This document shows, in pieces, positions 17,628 through 24,787 of a stretch of 64,000 nucleotides of DNA. Origin of the DNA: JAJTFA01 sp051715425 (GTDB taxonomy: Bacteria > Bacteroidota > Bacteroidia > UKL13-3). Positions within the stretch are counted from its first letter, which is position 1. Each line of letters starts with the position of its first letter. The translations under genes were made by a program, and so were the position numbers. The stretch is from assembly GCA_051715425.1 (NCBI GenBank), contig JBPXJS010000042.1:65590-129589 (forward strand), written 5' to 3'. Under the pieces are notes generated by a model, which saw nothing but the letters and a program-made list of their open reading frames with translations, made no database searches and was not told where the DNA came from.

Positions 17628-18662
17628 ATGAAAAAACTAATCATTCTGATATGCGCTTTGGCATTCTTGTCATCATGTGATGATAAGGAAAAAACACCGG
17701 ATGACTTTCCGCTCCCATCAAAGGCGGAAGGGGTTGTGTTTATTGCCAATGAAGGGAACTACCAATTTGGTAATGCTACCCTCTCTGTAATAGATCAGAA
17801 TACAGGCAGTGTAAGCGATAATGTGTTTGAATCGGTAAACAAAAGAAAACTTGGTGATGTATTGCAATCAGTAACTGTTCATAAGGACCTTGCTTATCTT
17901 GTTATCAATAACTCTCAAAAGATTGAAATTCTTAATCCCGTTAATTACACTTCTGCAGGTACCATCAATGGTTTTACTTCCCCAAGGTATATGGTTGCAA
18001 AAAATGAGAAAGGTTATGTTTCCGAGTATTACGCCAATGCAGTGCGGGTAATTGATCTGATCTCTAAAAAAATTACCAAAACAATTACTATACCAGGGTG
18101 GAGCGAAGAGATGGAGTGGGTGGGAGATGAATTGTTTGTATGCAATGCCAACAGAGATAAAATTTACATCATCAATACCCTTACTGATGAACTAAAGGAT
18201 AGCATCGCTGTTGGTATGGAACCCGTAAGTATATCAAGCGATGCAGTAGGTAAATTATGGGTTTTGTGCAAAGGCAATAAAAGTAAAACTACCAATCCTT
18301 CTTTGCATAAAATTGATATACCAACCAAAGTGGTAGAGCTAAACCTGAAAGCGGGTAATTATGAAGATGGGGCATCAAAACTCCGCATGAGTGCGGATAA
18401 AAAGCAACTTTTATGGATTTCAGGAAGTGTTTTCAGTATGTCGGTTTTCGACAATCAGGTTCCCATTGTTCCGTTTTTGTTAAACAACGGAAAAGCCTTT
18501 TATGGCCTTGGGGTTGATCCTTATAAAAATGAAGTGTATGTATCCGATGCAATTGATTACGTACAAAAATCCACCGTGCTGAGGTTTGCCATTAATGGTG
18601 CTCCAAAGGGACAGTTTAAAGCAGGTATCAATACAGGAAATTTTGCCTTTTATAAACCATGA
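17628..18662 (+). CDS. BtuG-like beta-propeller surface lipoprotein (YncE/DUF5074 type)
   Basis: 344 residues. A lipoprotein signal ends in LAFLSSC with the lipidated Cys near residue 17, followed by DDKEKTPDD, acidic and lysine-rich like Bacteroidota surface-export signals. The rest is a seven-bladed YncE-type propeller with repeated blades such as FIANEGNYQFGNATLSVID, KITKTITIPGW and DELKDSIAVGMEPVSIS. In Bacteroides, BtuG has this architecture, sits on the cell surface, binds B12 with extreme affinity and caps the BtuB receptor. The riboswitch, the receptor and the shared operon make this the best BtuG candidate here. Whether this protein binds B12 is inferred. It overlaps the next gene by four bases. 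Confidence 0.75.
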   Translation: MKKLIILICALAFLSSCDDKEKTPDDFPLPSKAEGVVFIANEGNYQFGNATLSVIDQNTGSVSDNVFESVNKRKLGDVLQSVTVHKDLAYLVINNSQKIEILNPVNYTSAGTINGFTSPRYMVAKNEKGYVSEYYANAVRVIDLISKKITKTITIPGWSEEMEWVGDELFVCNANRDKIYIINTLTDELKDSIAVGMEPVSISSDAVGKLWVLCKGNKSKTTNPSLHKIDIPTKVVELNLKAGNYEDGASKLRMSADKKQLLWISGSVFSMSVFDNQVPIVPFLLNNGKAFYGLGVDPYKNEVYVSDAIDYVQKSTVLRFAINGAPKGQFKAGINTGNFAFYKP

Positions 18663-18847
18663 GCGGCAGCAATTGTCTGAATAAAGAAAATAAAGTACCC
18701 GCCAAGGCCGCACTCCTGGAGGGAGAGCATTATTATATCAATGCACAAGGGTATTGGGTGTTTACAGAAAAATATCACCTTCAAAGAGGATTTTGCTGTA
18801 AAAGCGGATGCAAACATTGTCCTTATGGCAATCAACCAAAACCTTAA
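18659..18847 (+). CDS. Small Cys-rich DUF5522 family protein
   Basis: 62 residues, overlapping the propeller gene by four bases (ATGA). The C-terminal half reads YWVFTEKYHLQRGFCCKSG and then CKHCPYG, with four clustered Cys that could bind zinc or an iron-sulfur cluster. It matches the DUF5522 signature (GxCCxxxCxHCPYG). No signal peptide, so it acts in the cytoplasm. Function unknown; genes of this family occur widely in Bacteroidota and are not restricted to B12 loci, so its place at the end of this operon may be incidental. Confidence 0.75.
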   Translation: MSGSNCLNKENKVPAKAALLEGEHYYINAQGYWVFTEKYHLQRGFCCKSGCKHCPYGNQPKP

Positions 18848-18868
18848 TATACATAATCAGGACAAAAA

Positions 18869-18900
18869 GTTGTGATTCTCGGGTAAAAACAGTTTCTTTG
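18869..18900 (+). promoter_or_regulatory. Putative promoter of rpsU
   Basis: GTTG at 18869-18872 and TTTCTTTG at 18893-18900 with a 20-bp spacer fit the Bacteroidota TTTG/TAnnTTTG pattern with one mismatch in each element. The predicted transcript would have a leader of about 45 bases carrying the unusual Shine-Dalgarno site. Confidence 0.45.
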
Positions 18901-18935
18901 CCGTCCCTTAACTAAAACATAAGGAGACTAAAAGG

Positions 18936-18944
18936 AAGGAGGTG
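18936..18944 (+). promoter_or_regulatory. Strong Shine-Dalgarno site of rpsU
   Basis: AAGGAGGTG, a near-perfect complement of the 16S 3' end, seven bases before the rpsU ATG, preceded by a second purine block (AAGGAG at 18921-18926). Other genes in the window generally lack such sites. Work on Flavobacterium johnsoniae ribosomes shows that bS21 helps hide the anti-Shine-Dalgarno sequence, so a strong site on rpsU allows autoregulation. Confidence 0.85.
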
Positions 18945-18951
18945 TACCAAT

Positions 18952-19146
18952 ATGATCTACATTAACGTAAAAGAAAACGAATCATTAGATAAAGCCCTGA
19001 AAAAGTTCAAGAAGAAATTCGAGAAAACAGGCGTTGTTAAAGAATTACGTGAGCGCCAGTCATTTACAAAACCTTGTATTAAGAAGCGCCAGCAGAACAT
19101 ACGTGCCGCCTACAAACTGTATATGCAGCAACAAGCAGGAAGCTAA
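18952..19146 (+). CDS. rpsU: Ribosomal protein bS21
   Basis: 64 residues, the standard bS21 length, beginning MIYINVKENESLDKALKKFK. A lysine/arginine-rich helical hairpin follows (KELRERQSFTKPCIKKRQQN) and the family's basic tail. It binds the 30S platform near the 3' end of 16S rRNA. In Bacteroidota it contributes, with bS18 and bS6, to sequestering the anti-Shine-Dalgarno sequence. The start is fixed by the strong ribosome-binding site seven bases upstream. The gene has its own promoter candidate and terminator, so it is a single-gene unit between the B12 operon and xer. Confidence 0.95.
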   Translation: MIYINVKENESLDKALKKFKKKFEKTGVVKELRERQSFTKPCIKKRQQNIRAAYKLYMQQQAGS

Positions 19147-19167
19147 CGTTTTATCTCTAAATAATTG

Positions 19168-19203
19168 ACAGCCTCACATTTATGTGGGGCTGTTTTGTTT
19201 TTT
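19168..19203 (+). terminator. Intrinsic terminator of rpsU
   Basis: ACAGCCTCACA (19168-19178) pairs with TGTGGGGCTGT (19183-19193) over a four-base loop with one G-T wobble, followed by TTTGTTTTTT. It is 22 bases after the rpsU stop. Confidence 0.85.
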
Positions 19204-19224
19204 GGTGTCAAAAATCTACCTTCG
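19194..19224 (+). promoter_or_regulatory. Putative promoter of the xer recombinase gene
   Basis: TTTG at 19194-19197, a 19-bp spacer, then TACCTTCG at 19217-19224 (one mismatch to TAnnTTTG). The -33 element lies inside the T tract of the rpsU terminator, and the ATG follows 23 bases after the -7 element. Confidence 0.55.
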
Positions 19225-19247
19225 GTTATCTTAATTGTGACCCGGGT

Positions 19248-20141
19248 ATGATGGAAGAAAGTATTACCTTGTTTGTTCAGTATCTCACCTTTGAAAAACA
19301 CTTTTCTCCGCATACCATTTCAGCCTATCGCACCGATCTTGAAGCCTTTTCTCAATTCATTTCCGGCCAATACGAAATTGATCATCCCCGTTTAATCAAT
19401 CACCAGATGATTAGAAGCTGGCTGGTGCAGCTGATGAATGAAAAGGTAACTGCCCGCAGCATTAACCGCAAATTATCGTCACTTAAATCCTTCTATCGTT
19501 TTCTGATGAAGGAGCGCATTGTTTCAGTTACCCCGCTTGCAAAAGTCCAACCACCAAAAGTGAGTAAAAGACTTCCTGTTTTTGTGGAAGAACAAAATAT
19601 GGCCCGCTTGTTTGATCAGGATGATGTTCATTTTGGAGACGATTACGAGGGCAGAAGAGATAAATTGTTGCTGATGTTATTTTACAGCACCGGCATCCGC
19701 CTATCTGAACTTATAGGGCTAAAAGAAACCGATGTGGATTTTACACGCGATACCATTAAGGTACTGGGCAAGCGCAATAAAGAACGCATTATTCCGGTAA
19801 CTGCAGAACTTAAGCAGGAACTAATCAGTTTTAAACAACTTAGAAATGTGGAGGGAGTTAATTGCGAATACCTTTTTACCACACAAAGCGGGGTAAAAAT
19901 GTATCCCAAACTGGTGTATAATGTGGTAAAAAAGTATCTTACCCAGGTTACATCTATCGAAAAAAGGAGTCCCCATGTACTAAGGCATACGTTTGCCACA
20001 CACCTGCTCAATAAAGGAGCCGACCTTAATGCCATTAAAGAATTGATGGGCCACGCAAACCTTGCAGCAACACAGGTTTACACACATAACAGTATAGAAA
20101 GATTAAAGAATATTTATAAAAACAAGCACCCAAGAGCTTAA
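19248..20141 (+). CDS. xerC: Tyrosine recombinase XerC/XerD
   Basis: About 297 residues from the ATG at 19248 (a second ATG follows directly; a longer open frame from 19182 runs through the terminator and is not used). The N-terminal SAM-like core-binding domain (LTFEKHFSPHTISAYRTDL) precedes the catalytic domain, where the active-site residues are visible: STGIRLSEL (Arg), GKRNKERIIPV (Lys), HVLRHTFATHLL (His-x-x-Arg), GHANLAATQVYTH (His and Tyr). Together with a partner it resolves chromosome dimers at dif. Sequence alone does not separate XerC from XerD here, so the symbol is tentative. The short hibernation factor gene follows after 78 bases. Confidence 0.88.
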   Translation: MMEESITLFVQYLTFEKHFSPHTISAYRTDLEAFSQFISGQYEIDHPRLINHQMIRSWLVQLMNEKVTARSINRKLSSLKSFYRFLMKERIVSVTPLAKVQPPKVSKRLPVFVEEQNMARLFDQDDVHFGDDYEGRRDKLLLMLFYSTGIRLSELIGLKETDVDFTRDTIKVLGKRNKERIIPVTAELKQELISFKQLRNVEGVNCEYLFTTQSGVKMYPKLVYNVVKKYLTQVTSIEKRSPHVLRHTFATHLLNKGADLNAIKELMGHANLAATQVYTHNSIERLKNIYKNKHPRA

Positions 20142-20219
20142 AATTCCTGCTTAAATAAAAATAATTGCGGTGAGTCCCGGGCAGGTAGGCAAATCCGCTA
20201 AAAATTAAACCGAACGAAC

Positions 20220-20537
20220 ATGAAAGTAGACATTCAATCCATCCATTTTAAAGCTGACAAAAAACTGCTTGATTTCGTGAGTAAGAAAATTGAAAAACTG
20301 GATACCTTCTACGATGGCATTCGAAGTGCTGAAGTATTTTTACGATTGGAAAATGACTCTGAAAAAGAGAACAAAGTTGTTGAGGTTAAAGTAAATATGA
20401 ACTCAAACCCTATTTTTGCCAAAGAGCAAAGCCCCACTTTTGAGGCATCAACTGACCTGGTGCTGGATAAACTGGTAGCCCAGGTTAAAAAGTACAAAGA
20501 AAAACATCAGGAAAAAGCCGTGGTTTCGGCCATGTAA
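20220..20537 (+). CDS. hpf: Ribosome hibernation promoting factor, short form (HPF/RaiA)
   Basis: 105 residues, a single beta-alpha-beta-beta-beta-alpha domain without the C-terminal dimerisation domain of long HPF. Visible features are MKVDIQSIHFKADKKLLDFV, KIEKLDTFYDGI, a strand of acidic residues LRLENDSEKENKVVEV and the closing DLVLDKLVAQVKKYKEKH. It binds the 30S decoding channel in slow growth. Placement between xer and the tuf/rpo cluster is common in Bacteroidota. A hairpin terminator follows the stop at once. Confidence 0.9.
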   Translation: MKVDIQSIHFKADKKLLDFVSKKIEKLDTFYDGIRSAEVFLRLENDSEKENKVVEVKVNMNSNPIFAKEQSPTFEASTDLVLDKLVAQVKKYKEKHQEKAVVSAM

Positions 20538-20553
20538 TTTTATACGATAAGTA

Positions 20554-20590
20554 GAAAAAGGGCGGGTGAAAAACACACCTGCCCTTTTTT
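20554..20590 (+). terminator. Intrinsic terminator of hpf
   Basis: AAAAAGGGCGGGTG and CACCTGCCCTTTTTT form a 12-14 bp stem with one wobble around a short A-rich loop and a T tract, 17 bases after the hpf stop. Confidence 0.88.
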
Positions 20591-20716
20591 ATTTTGCTGT
20601 ATTTCATGCTATTCAAAAAAAAAGTTGACAATTTGGTTTTCATCAGGCACTTTTGCCGCGCTGTTACGATTTCTGCTCTTTAAGGCTTTTTTGAATAAAA
20701 AAAGTTTGCTTCCTAC

Positions 20717-20746
20717 TTGTAATCATCCTGCAAAACACTACATTTG
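20717..20746 (+). promoter_or_regulatory. Putative promoter of the tRNA-tuf operon
   Basis: TTG at 20717-20719, a 19-bp spacer and an exact TACATTTG at 20739-20746. This fits the Bacteroidota housekeeping promoter well. The first tRNA starts about 136 bases later; the leader between carries a palindrome and no gene. Confidence 0.6.
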
Positions 20747-20821
20747 CAGTCCTTTTTTCAAAGGCGCATAGTGTTAAAAGTTCTTTGCAGGTTTAAAAAT
20801 ACCAACATTGTCACTTTAGCT

Positions 20822-20841
20822 CTTCCGGTAGCTATCGGGAG
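20822..20841. repeat. 20-bp palindrome in the tRNA-operon leader
   Basis: CTTCCGGTAGCTATCGGGAG folds on itself over its full length with two G-T wobbles. The core TAGCTATCGGGA looks like a short palindromic repeat often scattered between genes in Bacteroidota. The leader 20747-20882 has no other feature except CACTTTAGCTC at 20812-20822, identical to bases in the following tRNA-Thr. Confidence 0.5.
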
Positions 20842-20882
20842 GTGGAGCCTTGCTCTGCACGCTAAACTGACATAAAAAATAC

Positions 20883-20955
20883 GCCACTTTAGCTCAGCTG
20901 GTAGAGCAACTGATTTGTAATCAGTAGGTCGCTGGTTCGATTCCGGCAAGTGGCT
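20883..20955 (+). tRNA. tRNA-Thr (anticodon TGT)
   Basis: A 73-base cloverleaf: acceptor GCCACTT with AAGTGGC, D-arm GCTC/GAGC, anticodon stem ACTGA/TCAGT with loop TTTGTAA, T-arm GCTGG/CCGGC with TTCGATT. CCA is not encoded. First of four tRNAs upstream of tuf. Confidence 0.97.
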
Positions 20956-20973
20956 CACCTGTTTAACAGGATT

Positions 20974-21056
20974 GGGGAGATACCAAAGTGGCCAACTGGG
21001 ACGGACTGTAAATCCGTTGTCTTACGACTTCGAAGGTTCGAATCCTTCTCTCCCCA
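20974..21056 (+). tRNA. tRNA-Tyr (anticodon GTA)
   Basis: An 83-base class II tRNA with acceptor GGGGAGA/TCTCCCC, anticodon stem ACGGA/TCCGT around CTGTAAA, a long variable arm (TGTCTTACGACTTC region) and T-arm GAAGG/CCTTC. CCA is not encoded. Confidence 0.96.
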
Positions 21057-21074
21057 CTCAACTGACTTAAACAA

Positions 21075-21147
21075 GCGGGAGTAGCTCAGTTGGTAGAGCG
21101 ACAGCCTTCCAAGCTGTAGGTCGCGGGTTCGAGCCTCGTCTCCCGCT
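21075..21147 (+). tRNA. tRNA-Gly (anticodon TCC)
   Basis: 73 bases: acceptor GCGGGAG/CTCCCGC, anticodon stem ACAGC/GCTGT around CTTCCAA, T-loop TTCGAGC. CCA is not encoded. Confidence 0.97.
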
Positions 21148-21164
21148 CAAACCAATCTTTAATT

Positions 21165-21195
21165 GGTCATTGATTGAAAAAATCAATGGCCTTTT
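21165..21195 (+). terminator. Terminator-like hairpin between tRNA-Gly and tRNA-Thr
   Basis: GGTCATTGATT (21165-21175) pairs with AATCAATGGCC (21181-21191) over a five-base loop, then TTTTA. The short T tract makes full termination doubtful; it may mark a partial stop or an RNA-processing site in the tRNA-tuf transcript. Confidence 0.5.
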
Positions 21196-21274
21196 ACTGT
21201 TGGTAGGGCTTTACTGCCGTTGTTGTTCCGATATTCCTGTGTTCATGGAGTTTAAGAAGAACCAACAACAACAA

Positions 21275-21346
<72 letters not shown>

Positions 21347-21479
21347 CAATAAAAGGAGAGGGCGAAAGAATATATTTCTTTCCAAAGGGTATCAGTGAAG
21401 AGGGAATGATTGTTCAGTTTTAAAGGGAACAATACCGGATATGAAACTTTAAACTTTAAAAATATAATAAACTAAAATT

Positions 21480-22667
21480 ATGGCTAAAGAAAAATTCGAC
21501 CGCAGTAAACCACACGTAAACATTGGTACTATCGGTCACGTTGACCACGGTAAAACTACTTTGACCGCTGCCATCACAAAAGTATTGGCAGAAAAAGGAT
21601 TATCAGAAGCCCGCTCTTTCGATTCTATCGACTCGGCTCCTGAAGAAAAAGAACGCGGTATCACTATCAATACGGCTCACGTTGAGTATTCAACTGCTAA
21701 CCGTCACTACGCTCACGTAGATTGCCCGGGTCACGCGGATTACGTTAAAAACATGGTTACAGGTGCTGCCCAGATGGACGGAGCTATCCTTGTGGTTGCT
21801 TCTACTGATGGTCCAATGCCTCAAACCCGTGAGCATATCCTTCTTGCCCGTCAGGTAGGTGTGCCTCGTATCGTTGTATTCATGAACAAAGTGGATATGG
21901 TGGATGATGCTGAATTACTTGAAATCGTAGAAATGGAAATCCGTGATTTGCTTTCTAAATACGAATTCCCTGGAAATGATATCCCTGTTATCCGCGGATC
22001 TGCTTTAGGTGGATTAAACGGAGACGCTAAGTGGGTTGAAAAAATTATGGAATTAATGGATGCAGTAGATACTTATATCCCTGTTCCTCCACGTGCAGTT
22101 GATCTTCCTTTCCTTATGCCTGTTGAAGACGTATTCTCGATCACTGGTCGTGGTACTGTTGCTACAGGTCGTATCGAGCGTGGTGTAATCAACTCAAACG
22201 ATCCGGTTGAAATCATCGGTTTAGGTGCTGAAAAATTAACTTCTGTAATCACAGGTGTTGAGATGTTCCGTAAAATTCTTGACCGTGGTGAAGCTGGTGA
22301 TAACGTAGGTTTATTGTTACGTGGTATTGACAAAGATCAGATCCGCAGAGGTATGGTTATTTGCAAGCCAGGTTCAGTAACTCCACACACCAAATTCAAA
22401 GCTGAGATCTACGTATTATCAAAAGAAGAAGGTGGACGTCATACTCCATTCTTTAACAAATACCGCCCTCAGTTCTATTTACGTACAACTGACGTAACAG
22501 GTGAAGTTGTTCTTCCTGACGGAATGGAAATGATCATGCCTGGTGATAACGTAACCATCACTGTGCAACTGATTGCTCCTGTAGCTATGGAGAAAAACCT
22601 CCGTTTCGCTATCCGTGAAGGCGGACGTACAATCGGTGCTGGTCAGGTAACTGAAATATTAGAATAA
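21480..22667 (+). CDS. tuf: Elongation factor Tu
   Basis: 395 residues, normal length. It delivers aminoacyl-tRNA to the ribosome as a GTP complex. G-domain motifs are visible: GHVDHGKTTLT (P-loop, about 18-28), the switch I region RGITINTAHVEY, DCPGHADYVKNM (DxxG) and NKVDMVD (NKxD). Domains 2 and 3 follow, with GRGTVATGRIERG and the C-terminal GGRTIGAGQVTEILE. Codon use is noticeably more biased (for example GGT, CGT, GTT) than in neighbouring genes, as expected for a highly expressed gene. It lies between four tRNAs upstream and tRNA-Trp downstream. Confidence 0.98.
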   Translation: MAKEKFDRSKPHVNIGTIGHVDHGKTTLTAAITKVLAEKGLSEARSFDSIDSAPEEKERGITINTAHVEYSTANRHYAHVDCPGHADYVKNMVTGAAQMDGAILVVASTDGPMPQTREHILLARQVGVPRIVVFMNKVDMVDDAELLEIVEMEIRDLLSKYEFPGNDIPVIRGSALGGLNGDAKWVEKIMELMDAVDTYIPVPPRAVDLPFLMPVEDVFSITGRGTVATGRIERGVINSNDPVEIIGLGAEKLTSVITGVEMFRKILDRGEAGDNVGLLLRGIDKDQIRRGMVICKPGSVTPHTKFKAEIYVLSKEEGGRHTPFFNKYRPQFYLRTTDVTGEVVLPDGMEMIMPGDNVTITVQLIAPVAMEKNLRFAIREGGRTIGAGQVTEILE

Positions 22668-22732
22668 TTTATCTGATAATCAGGTGTTAAATGTTGGGTC
22701 GGCCACAAGCCACCCAACATTTGGCATCAAAC

Positions 22733-22803
22733 AGGAGTGTAGTTCAAGGGTAGAATAGCGGTCTCCAAAACCGTTGATGGGAGTTCGAATCTCTCCACTC
22801 CTG
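22733..22803 (+). tRNA. tRNA-Trp (anticodon CCA)
   Basis: 71 bases: acceptor AGGAGTG/CACTCCT, anticodon loop CTCCAAA, T-arm GGGAG/CTCTCC region with TTCGAAT. The 3' CCA is encoded (22804-22806), unlike the other tRNAs here. Its position between tuf and secE is conserved in bacteria. Confidence 0.97.
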
Positions 22804-22836
22804 CCAACAAACGCTAAAACGTTTAAGCTTAAAAAC

Positions 22837-23034
22837 ATGGAAAAGCTAAAAGAATATTTTAAACTCTCAACCGATGAATTGGTAAACAAGGTTTCCTGGC
22901 CAACCTGGGAAGACCTTCAGGAAAGCACCATTATTGTAATGATAGCTTCCCTGCTGATTGCATTGGTGATTTACGTAATTGATATTTTGAGCAGCAGCGC
23001 GCTTGGATTTTTCTATCAGATTTTCCAGAGCTAA
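22837..23034 (+). CDS. secE: Preprotein translocase subunit SecE
   Basis: 65 residues from the ATG at 22837; an upstream in-frame ATG lies inside tRNA-Trp and is not used. The protein has the single-helix layout of most bacterial SecE: an amphipathic segment with VNKVSWPTWEDLQEST, then one membrane helix (about 36-58, IVMIASLLIALVIYVIDIL). It clamps SecY in the inner-membrane channel. Order tRNA-Trp, secE, nusG, rplK is the standard one. Confidence 0.95.
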   Translation: MEKLKEYFKLSTDELVNKVSWPTWEDLQESTIIVMIASLLIALVIYVIDILSSSALGFFYQIFQS

Positions 23035-23044
23035 ACTGTAATTC

Positions 23045-23602
23045 ATGGAACCAATGACACAACAGGATCAATATAAATGGTATGTAGTACGTGCCGTTAC
23101 CGGACAGGAAAAAAAGGTAAAGGCAATTATTGAGTCTGAACTCGACAGGGCCGGACTACGTGGTCAGGTGCCGCAAATACTGATTCCTACTGAAAAGGTT
23201 TACCAGATAAAAAATGGTAAAAAAACATCAAAAGAGAAAAGTTACTTCCCGGGTTATATCCTTATTCAGGGTGAATTAACCGGAGAAGTTCCGCATATTA
23301 TAGAAACCGTAAATGGTGTAGTAGGATTTTTAGGTGGTAAATCTACCCCAACCCCGCTTCGCCAGGCTGAAGTAAACAGGATTTTAGGTACTGTTGACGA
23401 AATTTCAGAACAGGGAGAATCAATGGTTGAACCGTTTATTGTAAATGAGTCGGTTAAAGTAATTGACGGACCTTTCAGCGGATTCAGCGGAGTGATTGAA
23501 GAAGTAATGGAAGATAAAAAGAAGGTAAAGGTAATGGTGAAAATTTTCGGAAGAAGAACACCGTTGGAACTAAACTTCGTTCAGGTAGAAAAAGAAAGTT
23601 AA
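23045..23602 (+). CDS. nusG: Transcription termination/antitermination protein NusG
   Basis: 185 residues. The NGN domain starts QYKWYVVRAVTGQEKKVKAI and includes SYFPGYILIQGEL; the KOW domain lies at about 130-180 with VIDGPFSGFSGVIEEV. NusG binds the RNA polymerase clamp, affects pausing and Rho termination and links polymerase to the ribosome. The start could be Met1 or Met4, since both precede the conserved core. It is 10 bases after secE and 12 before rplK. Confidence 0.96.
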   Translation: MEPMTQQDQYKWYVVRAVTGQEKKVKAIIESELDRAGLRGQVPQILIPTEKVYQIKNGKKTSKEKSYFPGYILIQGELTGEVPHIIETVNGVVGFLGGKSTPTPLRQAEVNRILGTVDEISEQGESMVEPFIVNESVKVIDGPFSGFSGVIEEVMEDKKKVKVMVKIFGRRTPLELNFVQVEKES

Positions 23603-23614
23603 TAATAAAATACA

Positions 23615-24064
23615 ATGGCTAAAGAACTAACAGGATTTATTAAACTCCAGATCAAAGGTGGCGCAGCCAATCCTGCACCTCCAATTGGTCCCGCACTCGG
23701 TTCAAAGGGTGTAAATATTATGGAGTTTTGCAAGCAATTTAATGCCCGCACGCAAGATAAAGCAGGCAAAATATTGCCGGTTGTCATTTCGGTTTACAGC
23801 GATAAGTCTTTCGACTTCGTTATTAAAACTCCGCCAGTGGCATCTCAGTTGCTTGAGGTAACTAAAGCACAAAAAGGTTCGGCTGAATCAAACCGTAAAA
23901 AGGTGGGATCGGTAAGCTGGGATCAGATTAAGAAAATTGCTGAAGATAAAATGCAGGACATGAACTGCTTTAAAGTAGAGTCAGCCATGAAAATGGTTGC
24001 AGGTACAGCAAGAAGTATGGGTATCAACGTTACAGGTGATGCTCCGTTTGAAGTAAAAAAGTAA
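23615..24064 (+). CDS. rplK: Ribosomal protein uL11
   Basis: 149 residues. The N-terminal domain has GFIKLQIKGGAANPAPPIGP and GSKGVNIMEFCKQFNART, the proline-rich helix bound by thiostrepton and by release factors; the C-terminal RNA-binding domain ends VAGTARSMGINVTGD. Part of the GTPase-associated centre with L10 and L7/L12. It is cotranscribed with nusG and rplA at short spacing. Confidence 0.97.
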   Translation: MAKELTGFIKLQIKGGAANPAPPIGPALGSKGVNIMEFCKQFNARTQDKAGKILPVVISVYSDKSFDFVIKTPPVASQLLEVTKAQKGSAESNRKKVGSVSWDQIKKIAEDKMQDMNCFKVESAMKMVAGTARSMGINVTGDAPFEVKK

Positions 24065-24077
24065 AAAGTAACTAGCA

Positions 24078-24776
24078 ATGGCCAGAATATCTAAAAAAAG
24101 AAAAGAGGCTTTAAAAAAGGTTGACACAAACAAGCAGTATGCCTTAACTGAAGCGTCAAAATTGGTGAAAGACATTTCCTACACCAAGTTTGATTCATCA
24201 GTGGATATTGATATCCGTTTGGGTGTTGATCCTAAGAAAGCCAATCAGATGGTGCGTGGTGTGGTATCATTACCCCACGGAACCGGAAAAGCAGTACGTG
24301 TACTTGCTTTGGTAACCCCTGATAAAGAAGCTGAGGCAAAAGATGCCGGAGCGGATTTTGTGGGACTAGATGAGTTTATCCAAAAGATTGAGCAGGGATG
24401 GACAGATATCGATATCATCGTTACCCAGCCAAACGTAATGGCAAAATTGGGTAAATTGGGTAAAATCCTCGGACCACGTAACCTGATGCCAAATCCAAAA
24501 TCAGGAACTGTTTCTACAGAGATAGGAAAAGTGGTAAGAGAAGTAAAAGCAGGTAAAATCGATTTTAAAGTAGATAAAGAAGGTGCCATCCACACTTCAA
24601 TCGGTAAATCGTCTTTTGCTCCTGAAAAAATTTACGAAAACGCAATCGAATTGATTCAAACAATTGTGAAGTTAAAACCTTCATCAGCCAAAGGTACCTA
24701 CTTAAAAGGTGTGAGCATTTCCAGCACCATGAGCCCGGGTATTTCGGTTGATACAAAATCAATCCCTGGCATTTAA
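24078..24776 (+). CDS. rplA: Ribosomal protein uL1
   Basis: 232 residues, the usual length. Conserved segments include VDIDIRLGVDPKKANQMVRG, PHGTGK and LGPRNLMPNPKSGTV, the RNA-binding core that contacts the L1 stalk of 23S rRNA. The C-terminal KGTYLKGVSISSTMSPG is the family end signature. In many bacteria L1 represses its own rplK-rplA mRNA; no clear mimic of the binding site was identified here by eye. Confidence 0.97.
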   Translation: MARISKKRKEALKKVDTNKQYALTEASKLVKDISYTKFDSSVDIDIRLGVDPKKANQMVRGVVSLPHGTGKAVRVLALVTPDKEAEAKDAGADFVGLDEFIQKIEQGWTDIDIIVTQPNVMAKLGKLGKILGPRNLMPNPKSGTVSTEIGKVVREVKAGKIDFKVDKEGAIHTSIGKSSFAPEKIYENAIELIQTIVKLKPSSAKGTYLKGVSISSTMSPGISVDTKSIPGI

Positions 24777-24787
24777 TATTATCAGTT

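Noticed and set aside
20810..20882. A fifth intact tRNA in the leader.
   Set aside because: Only the first 11 or so bases match tRNA-Thr; no acceptor, anticodon or T-arm pairing can be formed.
22774..22836. An N-terminal extension of SecE.
   Set aside because: It would be translated from inside tRNA-Trp; the ATG at 22837 gives the usual SecE length.
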